Assembly (NCBI GenBank): GCA_913041535.1
Contig: CAJWJK010000015.1
Span: 1-46,057, forward strand
DNA length: 46,057 nt
Source of the DNA: an uncultured Alphaproteobacteria bacterium
GTDB lineage: Bacteria > Pseudomonadota > Alphaproteobacteria > VGEJ01
Direction of reading: 5' to 3'
Shown: in pieces, positions 1-7,285 of the stretch
Position numbering within the stretch: the first letter of the stretch is position 1
Layout: every line of letters begins with the position of its first letter
Translations under genes and position numbers: made by a program
Notes under the pieces: model-generated
What the model was told of the DNA's origin: nothing
The model's database searches: none
Seen by the model: only the letters and a program-made list of their open reading frames with translations

Positions 1-411
1 CTACAAAGAGTTGGCCTGGGATATATACACATTGGCCAACCCGCCACCACGTTATCGGGCGGAGAAGCACAAAGAGTTAAGCTCGCAAAAGAGCTCTCCC
101 GTCGTGCAACTGGTCAGACACTTTATATACTTGACGAACCTACCACAGGTTTACATTTTGAGGATATTCGCAAACTACTGGAGGTACTTCACACACTCGT
201 TGACGCGGGCAATACCGTAATAGTAATTGAGCATAACCTAGAAATCATCAAAACAGCGGACTGGATTATTGATCTTGGTCCAGACGGTGGGGATGCTGGC
301 GGCGAAATCATTGTGCGTGGTGCACCAGAAGAAGTTGCACTTGAGCCACGAAGTATTACCGGACACTACCTTAAGGACTATCTTGACAAATCAAAAACAC
401 GTCGCAGGTAA
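1..411 (+). CDS. uvrA: UvrABC excinuclease subunit A, C-terminal fragment
   Basis: The window opens inside this gene, and 136 codons remain before the TAA at 409-411. UvrA is the DNA-damage-recognition ATPase of nucleotide excision repair. The visible part holds the second ABC signature ([15 protein letters not shown], about residues 19-33 of the fragment), the Walker B segment [11 protein letters not shown], and the switch histidine region [20 protein letters not shown]. It ends with the usual GGDAGGEII...GHYL tail. These motifs match the C-terminal nucleotide-binding domain of the family closely. The rest of the gene lies upstream of the window. The stop is 4 nt before trmFO, so the two genes are probably cotranscribed. 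Confidence 0.95.
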   Translation, partial: LQRVGLGYIHIGQPATTLSGGEAQRVKLAKELSRRATGQTLYILDEPTTGLHFEDIRKLLEVLHTLVDAGNTVIVIEHNLEIIKTADWIIDLGPDGGDAGGEIIVRGAPEEVALEPRSITGHYLKDYLDKSKTRRR

Positions 412-415
412 TATT

Positions 416-1747
416 ATGACAACCCACCCCATACATATAGTCGGCGGCGGCCTAGCTGGCACAGAGGCCGCTTGGCAATCAGCACTAAAGGGTGTTCCAG
501 CTGTAATTCATGAAATGCGTCCCCACAAAAATACGGAAGCGCATGTCACTGGAGGTTTAGCCGAACTGGTTTGCTCAAATTCTTTCCGGTCTGATGACCT
601 TGGCACAAGCGCAATTGGCCTATTACACGAAGAGTTACGTTTCTGTGATTCAATTATCATGAAGGCAGCAGATGCCCATAGAGTCCCCGCTGGTTCAGCG
701 CTAGCTGTTGATCGCATCGAATTCTCGTCCAGCGTATCAAAGATGATTCAGGCAGAACCTTTAATCACCATCGTAAGGGAAGAGATTACCGATCTTATGC
801 TATCAGATTGGGAACATACAATTATAGCAACTGGACCATTAACCTCAGCCCCACTTGCTGAATCAATTCTCAGTCTGACCGGAAAAAAGTCACTCGCATT
901 TTTCGATGCAATCGCACCAGTAATTTATAAAGATAGTATTGATTTTTCCAAAGCTTGGTACCAATCCCGTTATGATCATGGCGGTAGTGCTGATTATATA
1001 AACTGTCCGCTTGACAAAAATGAATACACTTCTTTCATCACAGCCATATTAAAAGGCCAACAGACACCATTTAAGGATTGGGAACGAGACACTCCATACT
1101 TTGAAGGCTGCCTCCCCATTGAGGTTATGGCAAGCAGGGGATTTAAAACTCTTTCGTATGGCCCTATGAAACCGGTAGGGCTAAAAAATCCACATTCCGC
1201 TGATTTACCTTACGCGATAGTCCAACTGCGACAAGATAATACGCATGGAACCTTATACAACATGGTCGGATTTCAGACAAAACTTCAACATAGTGAACAA
1301 ACACGAATATTTCGCAGTATTCCCGGACTAGAAGGTGCTCGTTTTGCGCGTCTCGGCGGTATACATCGCAACACGTTTCTCAACAGCCCTGAATTACTTG
1401 ATTCTAAATTAAGATTAAAGACGATGCCAAAACTACGTTTCGCCGGCCAAATAACTGGCGTGGAAGGGTATGTAGAAAGTGCGGCAATTGGCCTTCTTGC
1501 CGGTCGTTTCTCTGCTGCCGAGAAACTTAGCCATACAATTGAGCTGCCACCGCCAAGCACCGCTATCGGTGCACTTTTAAACTACATCACGGGTGAACAT
1601 GTAACAAACACAGGCAACCCCTTTCAACCGATGAACATAAATTTTGGCTTATTACCACCGCTTAAATCTTCTACCAAACGCATTGTCCGCCGAAGGAATC
1701 AAACGAATAGGGCACTGGCAGACCTTAAGTCATGGAATATTCGATAA
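416..1747 (+). CDS. trmFO: Methylenetetrahydrofolate-tRNA-(uracil-5-)-methyltransferase TrmFO
   Basis: TrmFO is a flavoprotein that methylates U54 of the tRNA T-loop, using methylenetetrahydrofolate as carbon source. The 443-residue product begins [15 protein letters not shown], so the FAD-binding glycine motif is at residues 10-15. C53 (LVCSNSFRS) and C232 ([11 protein letters not shown]) fit the two functional cysteines known from the Bacillus enzyme (Cys53 and Cys226). The segments [12 protein letters not shown] and [20 protein letters not shown] are family hallmarks. I chose the ATG at 416 because it directly precedes the FAD motif and has an AGG seven bases upstream; the longer open frame back to 269 only overlaps uvrA. 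Length and motifs are normal for the family. Confidence 0.96.
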   Translation: MTTHPIHIVGGGLAGTEAAWQSALKGVPAVIHEMRPHKNTEAHVTGGLAELVCSNSFRSDDLGTSAIGLLHEELRFCDSIIMKAADAHRVPAGSALAVDRIEFSSSVSKMIQAEPLITIVREEITDLMLSDWEHTIIATGPLTSAPLAESILSLTGKKSLAFFDAIAPVIYKDSIDFSKAWYQSRYDHGGSADYINCPLDKNEYTSFITAILKGQQTPFKDWERDTPYFEGCLPIEVMASRGFKTLSYGPMKPVGLKNPHSADLPYAIVQLRQDNTHGTLYNMVGFQTKLQHSEQTRIFRSIPGLEGARFARLGGIHRNTFLNSPELLDSKLRLKTMPKLRFAGQITGVEGYVESAAIGLLAGRFSAAEKLSHTIELPPPSTAIGALLNYITGEHVTNTGNPFQPMNINFGLLPPLKSSTKRIVRRRNQTNRALADLKSWNIR

Positions 1748-1976
1748 GGGGGTCTCAAATCATGGCCACAGCACGCTTAGCGTTGGGGCAAACGTCACTT
1801 GATAAATATGTCTAACAGAGCCTCTTAAGGAACATAATAAGATAAATTAAACCACGAATTGCCGAGCTAAACACTATTCATTTTGGTGACGTAGTAACCT
1901 GTGTTCGTTTGCATCAAATGTCAAAGAGCCCTCTCCATTAAACTTCCTAGTACAACCAAAGTTTAGATACATGCCA
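1748..1976. other. Intergenic stretch after trmFO, no gene recognised
   Basis: No convincing gene, tRNA or hairpin was seen in this stretch. Short plus-strand frames here are 20 codons or fewer. A minus-strand open frame crosses the area (1874-2110), but it has no recognisable domain and runs over the promoter and leader of the next plus-strand genes, so it is treated as doubtful. The stretch ends at the -35 element of the promoter for the small membrane peptide. Confidence 0.5.
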
Positions 1977-2004
1977 TTGCTAGGAGAGTAATGTGCCCTA
2001 TAAT
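1977..2004 (+). promoter_or_regulatory. Sigma70-type promoter upstream of the small ORF and PuuD-like gene
   Basis: A -35 element TTGCTA (1977-1982) is followed after 16 bp by a perfect -10 TATAAT (1999-2004). Transcription would start near 2011. That gives a leader of about 38 nt carrying GGAGG at 2036-2040 and an ATG at 2049. The layout supports the 30-codon frame as the first translated unit of this transcript. The -35 matches consensus at 4 of 6 positions. Confidence 0.55.
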
Positions 2005-2048
2005 CGTCTGACGCAATGATCTCATAAGCATAATTGGAGGCTGGCATA

Positions 2049-2141
2049 ATGAATCCTCTTGAGTCTTTAACTGGCACTATTGTTTCGGGAGTTGTACTCA
2101 CCGTTATCATGGTGCTTCTTATTCACGCAATTGGCTCTTAG
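2049..2141 (+). CDS. Small single-pass membrane peptide (30 aa), unknown function
   Basis: This is a 30-codon frame. The product starts MNPLESLTG, has a hydrophobic stretch of about 19 residues (TIVSGVVLTVIMVLLIHAI) and ends GS, so it should be a single transmembrane helix. Translation signals are strong: GGAGG at 2036-2040 sits 8 nt before the ATG, and a promoter with perfect TATAAT lies just upstream. The stop is 17 nt before the PuuD-like gene, which has its own strong ribosome binding site, so the two are very likely cotranscribed. A small accessory subunit of the neighbouring membrane protein is plausible but is only inference. I recognise no family. An opposite-strand frame overlaps it, so the call is not certain. 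Confidence 0.6.
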   Translation: MNPLESLTGTIVSGVVLTVIMVLLIHAIGS

Positions 2142-2158
2142 CGGAGGGAGGCGTAACG

Positions 2159-2668
2159 ATGGAATTTGTCACGCATGACTGGTGGGCCTTTGCGTTCCGC
2201 TACTTTCACGTGCTGAGTGGAGTGATGTGGATTGGGCTCCTTTGGTATTTTAACTTCGTTCAAATCCCTTCCATGCCCAAAATCCCCGATGATCAAAAAC
2301 CTGCTATCGGTAAAGTTATTGCACCGACGGCGCTGTTTTGGTTTCGGTGGGCAGCCGTTAGCACTTTTGTAACCGGTATTATTTTAGCCCAGATGAATGG
2401 CTATCTCGGCGAAGCAATTATCATTGGCCTTGGTGATGGCGCTGCCAAACACTCGGCAATTGGCTTCGGCATGTGGTTGGGCACCATAATGGCGGCCAAT
2501 GTCTGGTTTATAATCTGGCCAAATCAAAAGAAGGCTCTTGGTATCGTTGAAGCCTCAGCAGATGAGAAAGCCAAGTCGGCACGAATGGCCATGCTCGCTT
2601 CACGAACCAACACAATGCTTTCAATTCCCATGCTTTATGCCATGGTGTCCGCACAGAACATATGGTGA
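2159..2668 (+). CDS. PuuD/urate-oxidase-N-type integral membrane protein
   Basis: The 169-residue protein has about four membrane segments. The first carries FRYFHVLSGVMWIGLLWYFNFVQ, and a later one carries KHSAIGFGMWLGTIMAANVWFIIWPNQKKALG. This pattern is typical of the Urate_ox_N domain found in the membrane-bound urate hydroxylase PuuD. Full PuuD also has a C-terminal cytochrome c domain with CXXCH. That domain is absent here, so urate oxidation is not established, and a general membrane or redox role is equally possible. GGAGG sits 7-8 nt before the ATG. A likely partner is the 30-residue peptide just upstream. A GC-rich hairpin follows the stop. Confidence 0.75.
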   Translation: MEFVTHDWWAFAFRYFHVLSGVMWIGLLWYFNFVQIPSMPKIPDDQKPAIGKVIAPTALFWFRWAAVSTFVTGIILAQMNGYLGEAIIIGLGDGAAKHSAIGFGMWLGTIMAANVWFIIWPNQKKALGIVEASADEKAKSARMAMLASRTNTMLSIPMLYAMVSAQNIW

Positions 2669-2686
2669 AGCACCAGAACGCTTATT

Positions 2687-2714
2687 CGTGAGGGGGGCAA
2701 GCCCCCCCCTCACG
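2687..2714. terminator. GC-rich hairpin between convergent genes
   Basis: An 11-bp perfect inverted repeat (CGTGAGGGGGG pairing with CCCCCCTCACG) with a 6-nt loop lies 18 nt after the PuuD-like stop. It is upstream of the convergent Mth938 gene end, so it could terminate transcription from both sides. No T-run follows on the plus strand, so it is not a textbook intrinsic terminator. Confidence 0.55.
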
Positions 2715-2838
2715 AGCTCTACTAACAAAGCAATACTACAATTATTGTATTGAATGCACCTTTGACGCATGACGTTAAACAAAAGTCTTTGAACCCAGTC
2801 TCGGTGGACTCCAATAACTACACAGGGACACTTATACC

Positions 2839-3219
2839 CTAAGAAGTGATTGGCATTAAGCCCGCCGCAACGCGACGGTTCTCTGATACTAAGAGATTAT
2901 AGGTGCGGCAAGCCGCGCCAGTGTTCATGGACTCCAATACAAGCCCCCGACTTTTCAACCCATCCATAAGGCTTTGACTAACCATCGATCCTTCAGTTCC
3001 GCAGCCAAGAAGAAAGATCTCTGCACGTGGAGATGAACTGAGAACTTTGTCGAAGCAATCCAGTGTTAGATCAGAAACTCCATTAACTGACCAAGCCGAG
3101 ACGTCGTGAGGGAGCAATAGTATTGATTCAGTCCAAAGATGACCTGCGACACTGAATCCCTCAATCCCATATGTCTCGATGTAAACTCTTCCGTCACTAC
3201 CAACTTGTAACAGTTCCAT
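2839..3219 (-). CDS. Mth938-like domain protein (DUF498 / NDUFAF3 family)
   Basis: This protein of 126 residues belongs to the Mth938/DUF498 family, which is related to the complex I assembly factor NDUFAF3. The seen features are FSVAGHLWTESILLLPHDVSAW and EIFLLGCGTEG, plus the late segment GLVLESMNTGAACRTYNLLVSENRRVAAGLMPI, which carries the family's conserved MxTGAAxRTYN motif. I chose the ATG at 3219 because GAGG sits 5 nt upstream and the length is then normal; a GTG at 3237 would overlap secF by 11 nt. It follows secF on the same strand, a common alphaproteobacterial arrangement. Its biochemical role in bacteria is not known. Confidence 0.85.
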   Translation of the reverse strand: MELLQVGSDGRVYIETYGIEGFSVAGHLWTESILLLPHDVSAWSVNGVSDLTLDCFDKVLSSSPRAEIFLLGCGTEGSMVSQSLMDGLKSRGLVLESMNTGAACRTYNLLVSENRRVAAGLMPITS

Positions 3220-3226
3220 TAATGCC

Positions 3227-4162
3227 TCACTCGGCACTCACCTCGGACGAGTCAATCGATGAACTGCTTCGAACCCGCAGGTAAAGAAGTACAGGGCACG
3301 CAACAAACAGCGAAGAATATGTGCCCACAATAACGCCCCATATCATTGCCACCGTAAAGCTCTCTATGACCTCCCCGCCAACAAATCGTAGTGCTAATAG
3401 TGCAAGTAAAGTAGTCGCAGAGGTAACCACTGTACGGGAGAGGGTTTCATTCAAACTTCGATCAATTAGAAGTTTAAGCTCAAGCGTCTTGAATTTGCGC
3501 AAATTCTCGCGGATACGGTCATATATGACGACAGTGTCATTCATCGAATACCCAATGATTGTTAGAATGGCAGCGACGGTTGCAAGATTAAAGTCAAGGC
3601 CAGTCACCGCAAACAAACCAACCGTCAAAAGAACATCGTGAACCAAAGCTACCACTGCACCAACACTGAATTGCCATTCAAAACGAAACCAAATGTAGAT
3701 CAACATTGCTCCCAATGCTAAAACCAGCGCCAATACGCCTGCTTCTATCAACTCCCCGCTTACCTTAGGGCCCACAACCTCTACTCGCCGATAAGTAATG
3801 TCGCCACCAAGCTCATTCGCAAGCGCTCGTTTTACAATATCAACGGCTCCTTGCTGTGAGTCATCGCCCCCTGGTTGTCGTTCCACTCGAATAAGGACAT
3901 CACTTGGAGATCCAAATTCTTGTAATGCAACCTCCCCCAATCCCTTATCAGATAACGCTGCGCGCATGGCTGTGAGGTCTGCATCGCCATTGGTTCGGAT
4001 TTCAATCAATATCCCTCCACGGAAATCGATGCCATAGTTCAGCCCAACAACCAAGAAAAGAAATATCGAAATTAGTACCGAGACAATGGATGCTAATCCG
4101 AAGACCTTCCGCCAACGCATGAAGGTGATATTACTGCTACTGGGAACTAGACGTAGACGCAT
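3227..4162 (-). CDS. secF: Protein translocase subunit SecF
   Basis: SecF works with SecD in the inner membrane to pull exported proteins through SecYEG using the proton gradient. The 311-residue product has an N-terminal membrane helix followed by NYGIDFRGGILIEI, the hallmark of SecF. A periplasmic domain with ALQEFGSPSDVLIRVE comes next, then the C-terminal membrane bundle with TVAAILTIIGYSMNDTVVIYDRIREN and TTLLALLALRFVGGEVI. The length is normal for a six-helix SecF. It starts 8 nt after secD and is followed by the Mth938-like gene. Confidence 0.97.
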   Translation of the reverse strand: MRLRLVPSSSNITFMRWRKVFGLASIVSVLISIFLFLVVGLNYGIDFRGGILIEIRTNGDADLTAMRAALSDKGLGEVALQEFGSPSDVLIRVERQPGGDDSQQGAVDIVKRALANELGGDITYRRVEVVGPKVSGELIEAGVLALVLALGAMLIYIWFRFEWQFSVGAVVALVHDVLLTVGLFAVTGLDFNLATVAAILTIIGYSMNDTVVIYDRIRENLRKFKTLELKLLIDRSLNETLSRTVVTSATTLLALLALRFVGGEVIESFTVAMIWGVIVGTYSSLFVACPVLLYLRVRSSSSIDSSEVSAE

Positions 4163-4170
4163 CAGTCAAC

Positions 4171-5793
4171 CTACAACGATAAGTGAGTTGGCCGACGCCG
4201 ACGCAACCAAATCACGACGAGCAATCGGCTGAGCATTAAGGCCGTAAACATTGACGTGGCAATGCCAATGCCCAAGGTCACCGCAAATCCTTTAACAGGA
4301 CCAGAGCCAAGCACCCAAAGTATAAGCGCCGCAATGAAAGTCGTCACATTGGCATCGATTATTGTCGTAAGCGCACGTTTGTAGCCGGTTTCAACGGCTG
4401 AAAAGACAGTTTTCCCCGATTTGACCTCCTCCTTGATGCGTTCAAATACCAGAACATTCGCGTCAACTGCCATACCGATGGTGAGAACAATTCCAGCAAT
4501 ACCCGGTAGAGTTAAAGTAGCCTGGAGCAGCGACAACGCACCGCCAATAATTAGGAGGTTTGAAAGAAGAGCAACGTTAGCAACCAATCCAAAGAGGCCG
4601 TATGACGCAAACATAAATACTAATACCAGCACCAAACCTATCACAGCTGCCACTTTTCCTTGGGCCACTGAATCAGCTCCAAGATCAGGCCCCACTGTAC
4701 GCTCCTCCAAGATAGTCAAGGGAGCTGGGAGTGCACCTGCTCGCAGAACAATGGCTAAATCCGTTGCTTCTTGCCACGTGAAGGAGCCGCTGATTTGGCC
4801 TGAACCTCCAAGAATAGGTTCCCGAATGACTGGAGCACTTACTACCTTTTCATCTAGAACAATAGCAAAACGTCGACCTACATTATCCTTTGTTGCATCA
4901 GCGAAGCGTTTAGCTCCAACTCCATCAAATCGAAATGTTACAACGGGGCGCCCAGTTTGTTGATCGGTGGATGGCTGTGCGTTAACCAGACTATCACCCC
5001 CCACCAACACTCGTTTTTTAACCAAATAAGTAGTGGCCGCACCTGAAGCATCGAATTCCATATCTGATGGCAGAATCTCCGAACCCTGGGGCATGCGTGC
5101 GCGCTCTGCCTCTATAGGACTCATGCTTTCATCCAATAGTCGAAATACAAGCTTAGCTGTTTTACCTAACAAACGCTTTATTCGATCCGGGTTATGTTCA
5201 CCGGGTAGCTGCACAAGAATCCTGTCAACTCCTTGTCGCTGAATCGTTGGCTCAGTAGTCCCAACCTCATCAACACGACGACGAACAATCTCTATAGACT
5301 GTTCCACCGCGGAGCGTTGTCCATGTTCTATTGCCGAATCGGTTAAACCCATAATAATGGTTTGTCCATCAGCAACACTGATTTCAAACTCTCGTCCTCC
5401 TCCTGTAGACATTATCTGTGACCCAATGGGAGCATTAATTTTGGCCAACTCATCAAGCGCTAGATCCATCTGGGAAGGGTCACGTATTGTGACCGTTAGA
5501 ACTGAGCCAATTGAACCCAAACCGCGGTAGCCTATCCTCTTACCACGAAAGCTAGTGCGAACCCTTGCCTCAAGATCTTCAAGGCGTTCCTCTACAATTG
5601 CCTTAGTCTCGACCTCCAGCAAAAGATGAGATCCGCCCTGAAGGTCAAGCCCAAGATTTATTTGCCGATTAGGGATCCACCCTGGCATGCCACTCAAGAA
5701 ATCACGACTCAAAAAATTGGGCATTGCAAACAGAAGCCCAGCAACACACGTTACTACAACTACGGTAACCTTCCACGGTGCAAAATAGAGCAT
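4171..5793 (-). CDS. secD: Protein translocase subunit SecD
   Basis: SecD is the large partner of SecF in proton-driven late steps of Sec export. The 540-residue product has one N-terminal membrane helix, the motif INLGLDLQGGSHLLLEVE, and a periplasmic P1 region with IVRRRVDEVGTTEPTIQRQG and RILVQLPG. The P1 head follows, then five more membrane segments with GIAGIVLTIGMAVDANVLVFERIKEE. Size and motif order are those of a typical alphaproteobacterial SecD. It lies 35 nt downstream of yajC on the same transcript and 8 nt upstream of secF. Confidence 0.97.
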   Translation of the reverse strand: MLYFAPWKVTVVVVTCVAGLLFAMPNFLSRDFLSGMPGWIPNRQINLGLDLQGGSHLLLEVETKAIVEERLEDLEARVRTSFRGKRIGYRGLGSIGSVLTVTIRDPSQMDLALDELAKINAPIGSQIMSTGGGREFEISVADGQTIIMGLTDSAIEHGQRSAVEQSIEIVRRRVDEVGTTEPTIQRQGVDRILVQLPGEHNPDRIKRLLGKTAKLVFRLLDESMSPIEAERARMPQGSEILPSDMEFDASGAATTYLVKKRVLVGGDSLVNAQPSTDQQTGRPVVTFRFDGVGAKRFADATKDNVGRRFAIVLDEKVVSAPVIREPILGGSGQISGSFTWQEATDLAIVLRAGALPAPLTILEERTVGPDLGADSVAQGKVAAVIGLVLVLVFMFASYGLFGLVANVALLSNLLIIGGALSLLQATLTLPGIAGIVLTIGMAVDANVLVFERIKEEVKSGKTVFSAVETGYKRALTTIIDANVTTFIAALILWVLGSGPVKGFAVTLGIGIATSMFTALMLSRLLVVIWLRRRRPTHLSL

Positions 5794-5828
5794 GCCATTT
5801 GCCCTGCTGGCTGCCCAAGCGCCGGCCG

Positions 5829-6239
5829 CTAGGTCTTATCAGACCCCACTGCCTCCGACTTAGCGCCGGTTGATTTATCCTTCTGCCTCTTGTCTTTACG
5901 ACCGGAGTTAGTACGCGTCGGTTCGCCACGATTGAGAACATCCTGCACTGAAGATGCAGAACACTGTACCCTCACCCCATCAGCAATTTCCACCATTAAG
6001 CGGTTATCTTCAAGAACCTTAGTAACGCGCCCAATTATACCACCTTGAGTCAAAATGCTATCGCCACGCCGAATATTGCTAATCATTTCTCTATGTAGCT
6101 TAGCCTTCTTTTGTTGCGGGCGAATGAGGAGGAAATAAAATACAACGAATATCAGAACAAGTGGCAACAGCGAGGCAAGACCACCACCGAGGAAACCCTC
6201 TCCGCCTGCCGCCTGTGCGTACGCTGGAGCTATCAACAT
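5829..6239 (-). CDS. yajC: Preprotein translocase subunit YajC
   Basis: YajC is a small accessory subunit of the SecDF complex. The 136-residue product has a short N-terminus (MLIAPAYAQA), one membrane helix (LPLVLIFVVFYFLLI) and the family signature RPQQKKAKLHREM. A soluble part with GDSILTQGGIIGRVTKV follows, and the tail is lysine-rich and charged. Start: ATG at 6239 with AAGGA 8 nt upstream. It leads the yajC-secD-secF-Mth938 unit and has a recognisable promoter at 6278-6305. Confidence 0.95.
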   Translation of the reverse strand: MLIAPAYAQAAGGEGFLGGGLASLLPLVLIFVVFYFLLIRPQQKKAKLHREMISNIRRGDSILTQGGIIGRVTKVLEDNRLMVEIADGVRVQCSASSVQDVLNRGEPTRTNSGRKDKRQKDKSTGAKSEAVGSDKT

Positions 6240-6277
6240 CGCCGTTGTCCTTATACTGTAATCGCGGGTTTGAGCGG

Positions 6278-6305
6278 ACTATAACGATCAGACCTCCGAT
6301 TGCAA
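6278..6305 (-). promoter_or_regulatory. Promoter of the yajC-secD-secF operon
   Basis: Read on the minus strand, TTGCAA (6305-6300) is followed after 16 bp by TATAGT (6283-6278). These match sigma70 consensus at 4/6 and 5/6 positions. The predicted start is near 6272, about 32 nt before the yajC ATG, with a ribosome binding site in between. Confidence 0.5.
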
Positions 6306-6415
6306 ACCAACAGGTGAAGTCAAAAAGTCAAATCGCCCCGCAAGTACCAATACCAATTTCGCCGCCAACTTCCGTGTGCTAACCTATATTGGCGTTAGCT
6401 GCACCGCGTCTCGCC

Positions 6416-6421
6416 TATAAT
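6416..6421 (+). promoter_or_regulatory. Perfect -10 element immediately before the DUF815 gene
   Basis: TATAAT at 6416-6421 ends only 9 nt before the ATG at 6431, with no clear ribosome binding site between them. If this is the true -10, the mRNA would start about 3 nt before the ATG and be nearly leaderless. The -35 is weak: TTAGCT at 15 bp or TTGGCG at 21 bp. Confidence 0.3.
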
Positions 6422-6430
6422 GGATAAGTT

Positions 6431-7285
6431 ATGCCCGACCAAACTTTACAACTGTTCTTAGAACGTATAGCTGAAGCCCTTGAACGTTTGAGCCCAAAAC
6501 CAACGGATGAAACCCTTCCCGATAATATTAATGCTTTCGTTTGGAGTTCAGAAAATTATTCACTGAAGCAGGTAACTAACGTCTGTAGCGTTGAGCTCGG
6601 CCTATTGCGCGGTATCGACCAAGTCCGTGATATCCTTCTTGAAAATACCCGTCGGTTTACCAATGGGTTTCCCGCTAACAACGCGCTTTTGTGGGGCGCA
6701 CGTGGTATGGGGAAAAGTTCTCTAATAAAGGCTGTACACCATGAATTAAATGAAGGTCGTCCAGGCAGTCTTGTGCTCGTAGAAATACACCGAGAAGATA
6801 TCTCATCATTGCCAAGATTGCTTCAGCAACTCACGGGCTCAGAACGACGTTGCCTCATATTTTGTGACGACCTTTCATTTGATGATCAGGATAGCAGTTA
6901 TAAATCCCTAAAAGCAGTCCTGGAAGGAGGCATTGAAGGGAGGCCAGAAAATGTTATCTTCTACGCTACATCTAATCGACGACATCTAATGCCCCGCGAT
7001 ATGATTGACAATGAAAAATCAACGGCAATTAACCCTGGTGAATCTGTTGAGGAAAAGGTCTCATTATCAGACCGTTTCGGATTATGGCTGGGATTTCACA
7101 CTTGTAGCCAAAAGGAATATTTATCGATGGTTGATGGCTACGTTAAGCACTACCAAATCCAAATTGCTACTGACAAGCTTCACTCTCGCGCACACGAATG
7201 GGCTCTCTCTAGAGGATCAAGGTCCGGCCGAGTCGCATGGCAGTTCATACAGGACCTTGCTGGAGATTTAAAGGTTCGGCTATAG
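6431..7285 (+). CDS. DUF815 family AAA-type ATPase
   Basis: The 284-residue protein is a P-loop ATPase of the DUF815 family, whose cellular role is not established. Walker A is GARGMGKSS (about residues 89-97), Walker B is CLIFCDDLSF (about 141-150), and sensor-like segment VIFYATSNRRHLMPRDM follows. The late part has SLSDRFGLWLGFHTCSQKEYLSMV and a C-terminal small helical domain with RSGRVAWQFIQDL. It lies alone on the plus strand, divergent from yajC. Its 3' end overlaps the convergent LysM/M23 gene by about 41 nt. The position between a LytM-type gene and yajC is common in alphaproteobacteria. A -10 element just before the start suggests its own promoter. Confidence 0.88.
   Translation: MPDQTLQLFLERIAEALERLSPKPTDETLPDNINAFVWSSENYSLKQVTNVCSVELGLLRGIDQVRDILLENTRRFTNGFPANNALLWGARGMGKSSLIKAVHHELNEGRPGSLVLVEIHREDISSLPRLLQQLTGSERRCLIFCDDLSFDDQDSSYKSLKAVLEGGIEGRPENVIFYATSNRRHLMPRDMIDNEKSTAINPGESVEEKVSLSDRFGLWLGFHTCSQKEYLSMVDGYVKHYQIQIATDKLHSRAHEWALSRGSRSGRVAWQFIQDLAGDLKVRL

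Noticed and set aside
269-415. N-terminal extension of TrmFO
   Set aside because: It lies entirely within uvrA in another frame, and the family FAD motif begins right after the ATG at 416.
1874-2110. Minus-strand open frame of 78 codons (or 57 from the ATG at 2047, which has a GAGG seven bases upstream)
   Set aside because: It has no recognisable domain and is antisense to the promoter, leader and 30-codon plus-strand frame that fit together well. It is kept as a weak alternative: its composition is not obviously non-coding, so a conservation test could revive it.
4421-4963. 180-codon plus-strand frame inside secD
   Set aside because: It is antisense to well-conserved SecD sequence and has no domain or start signal.
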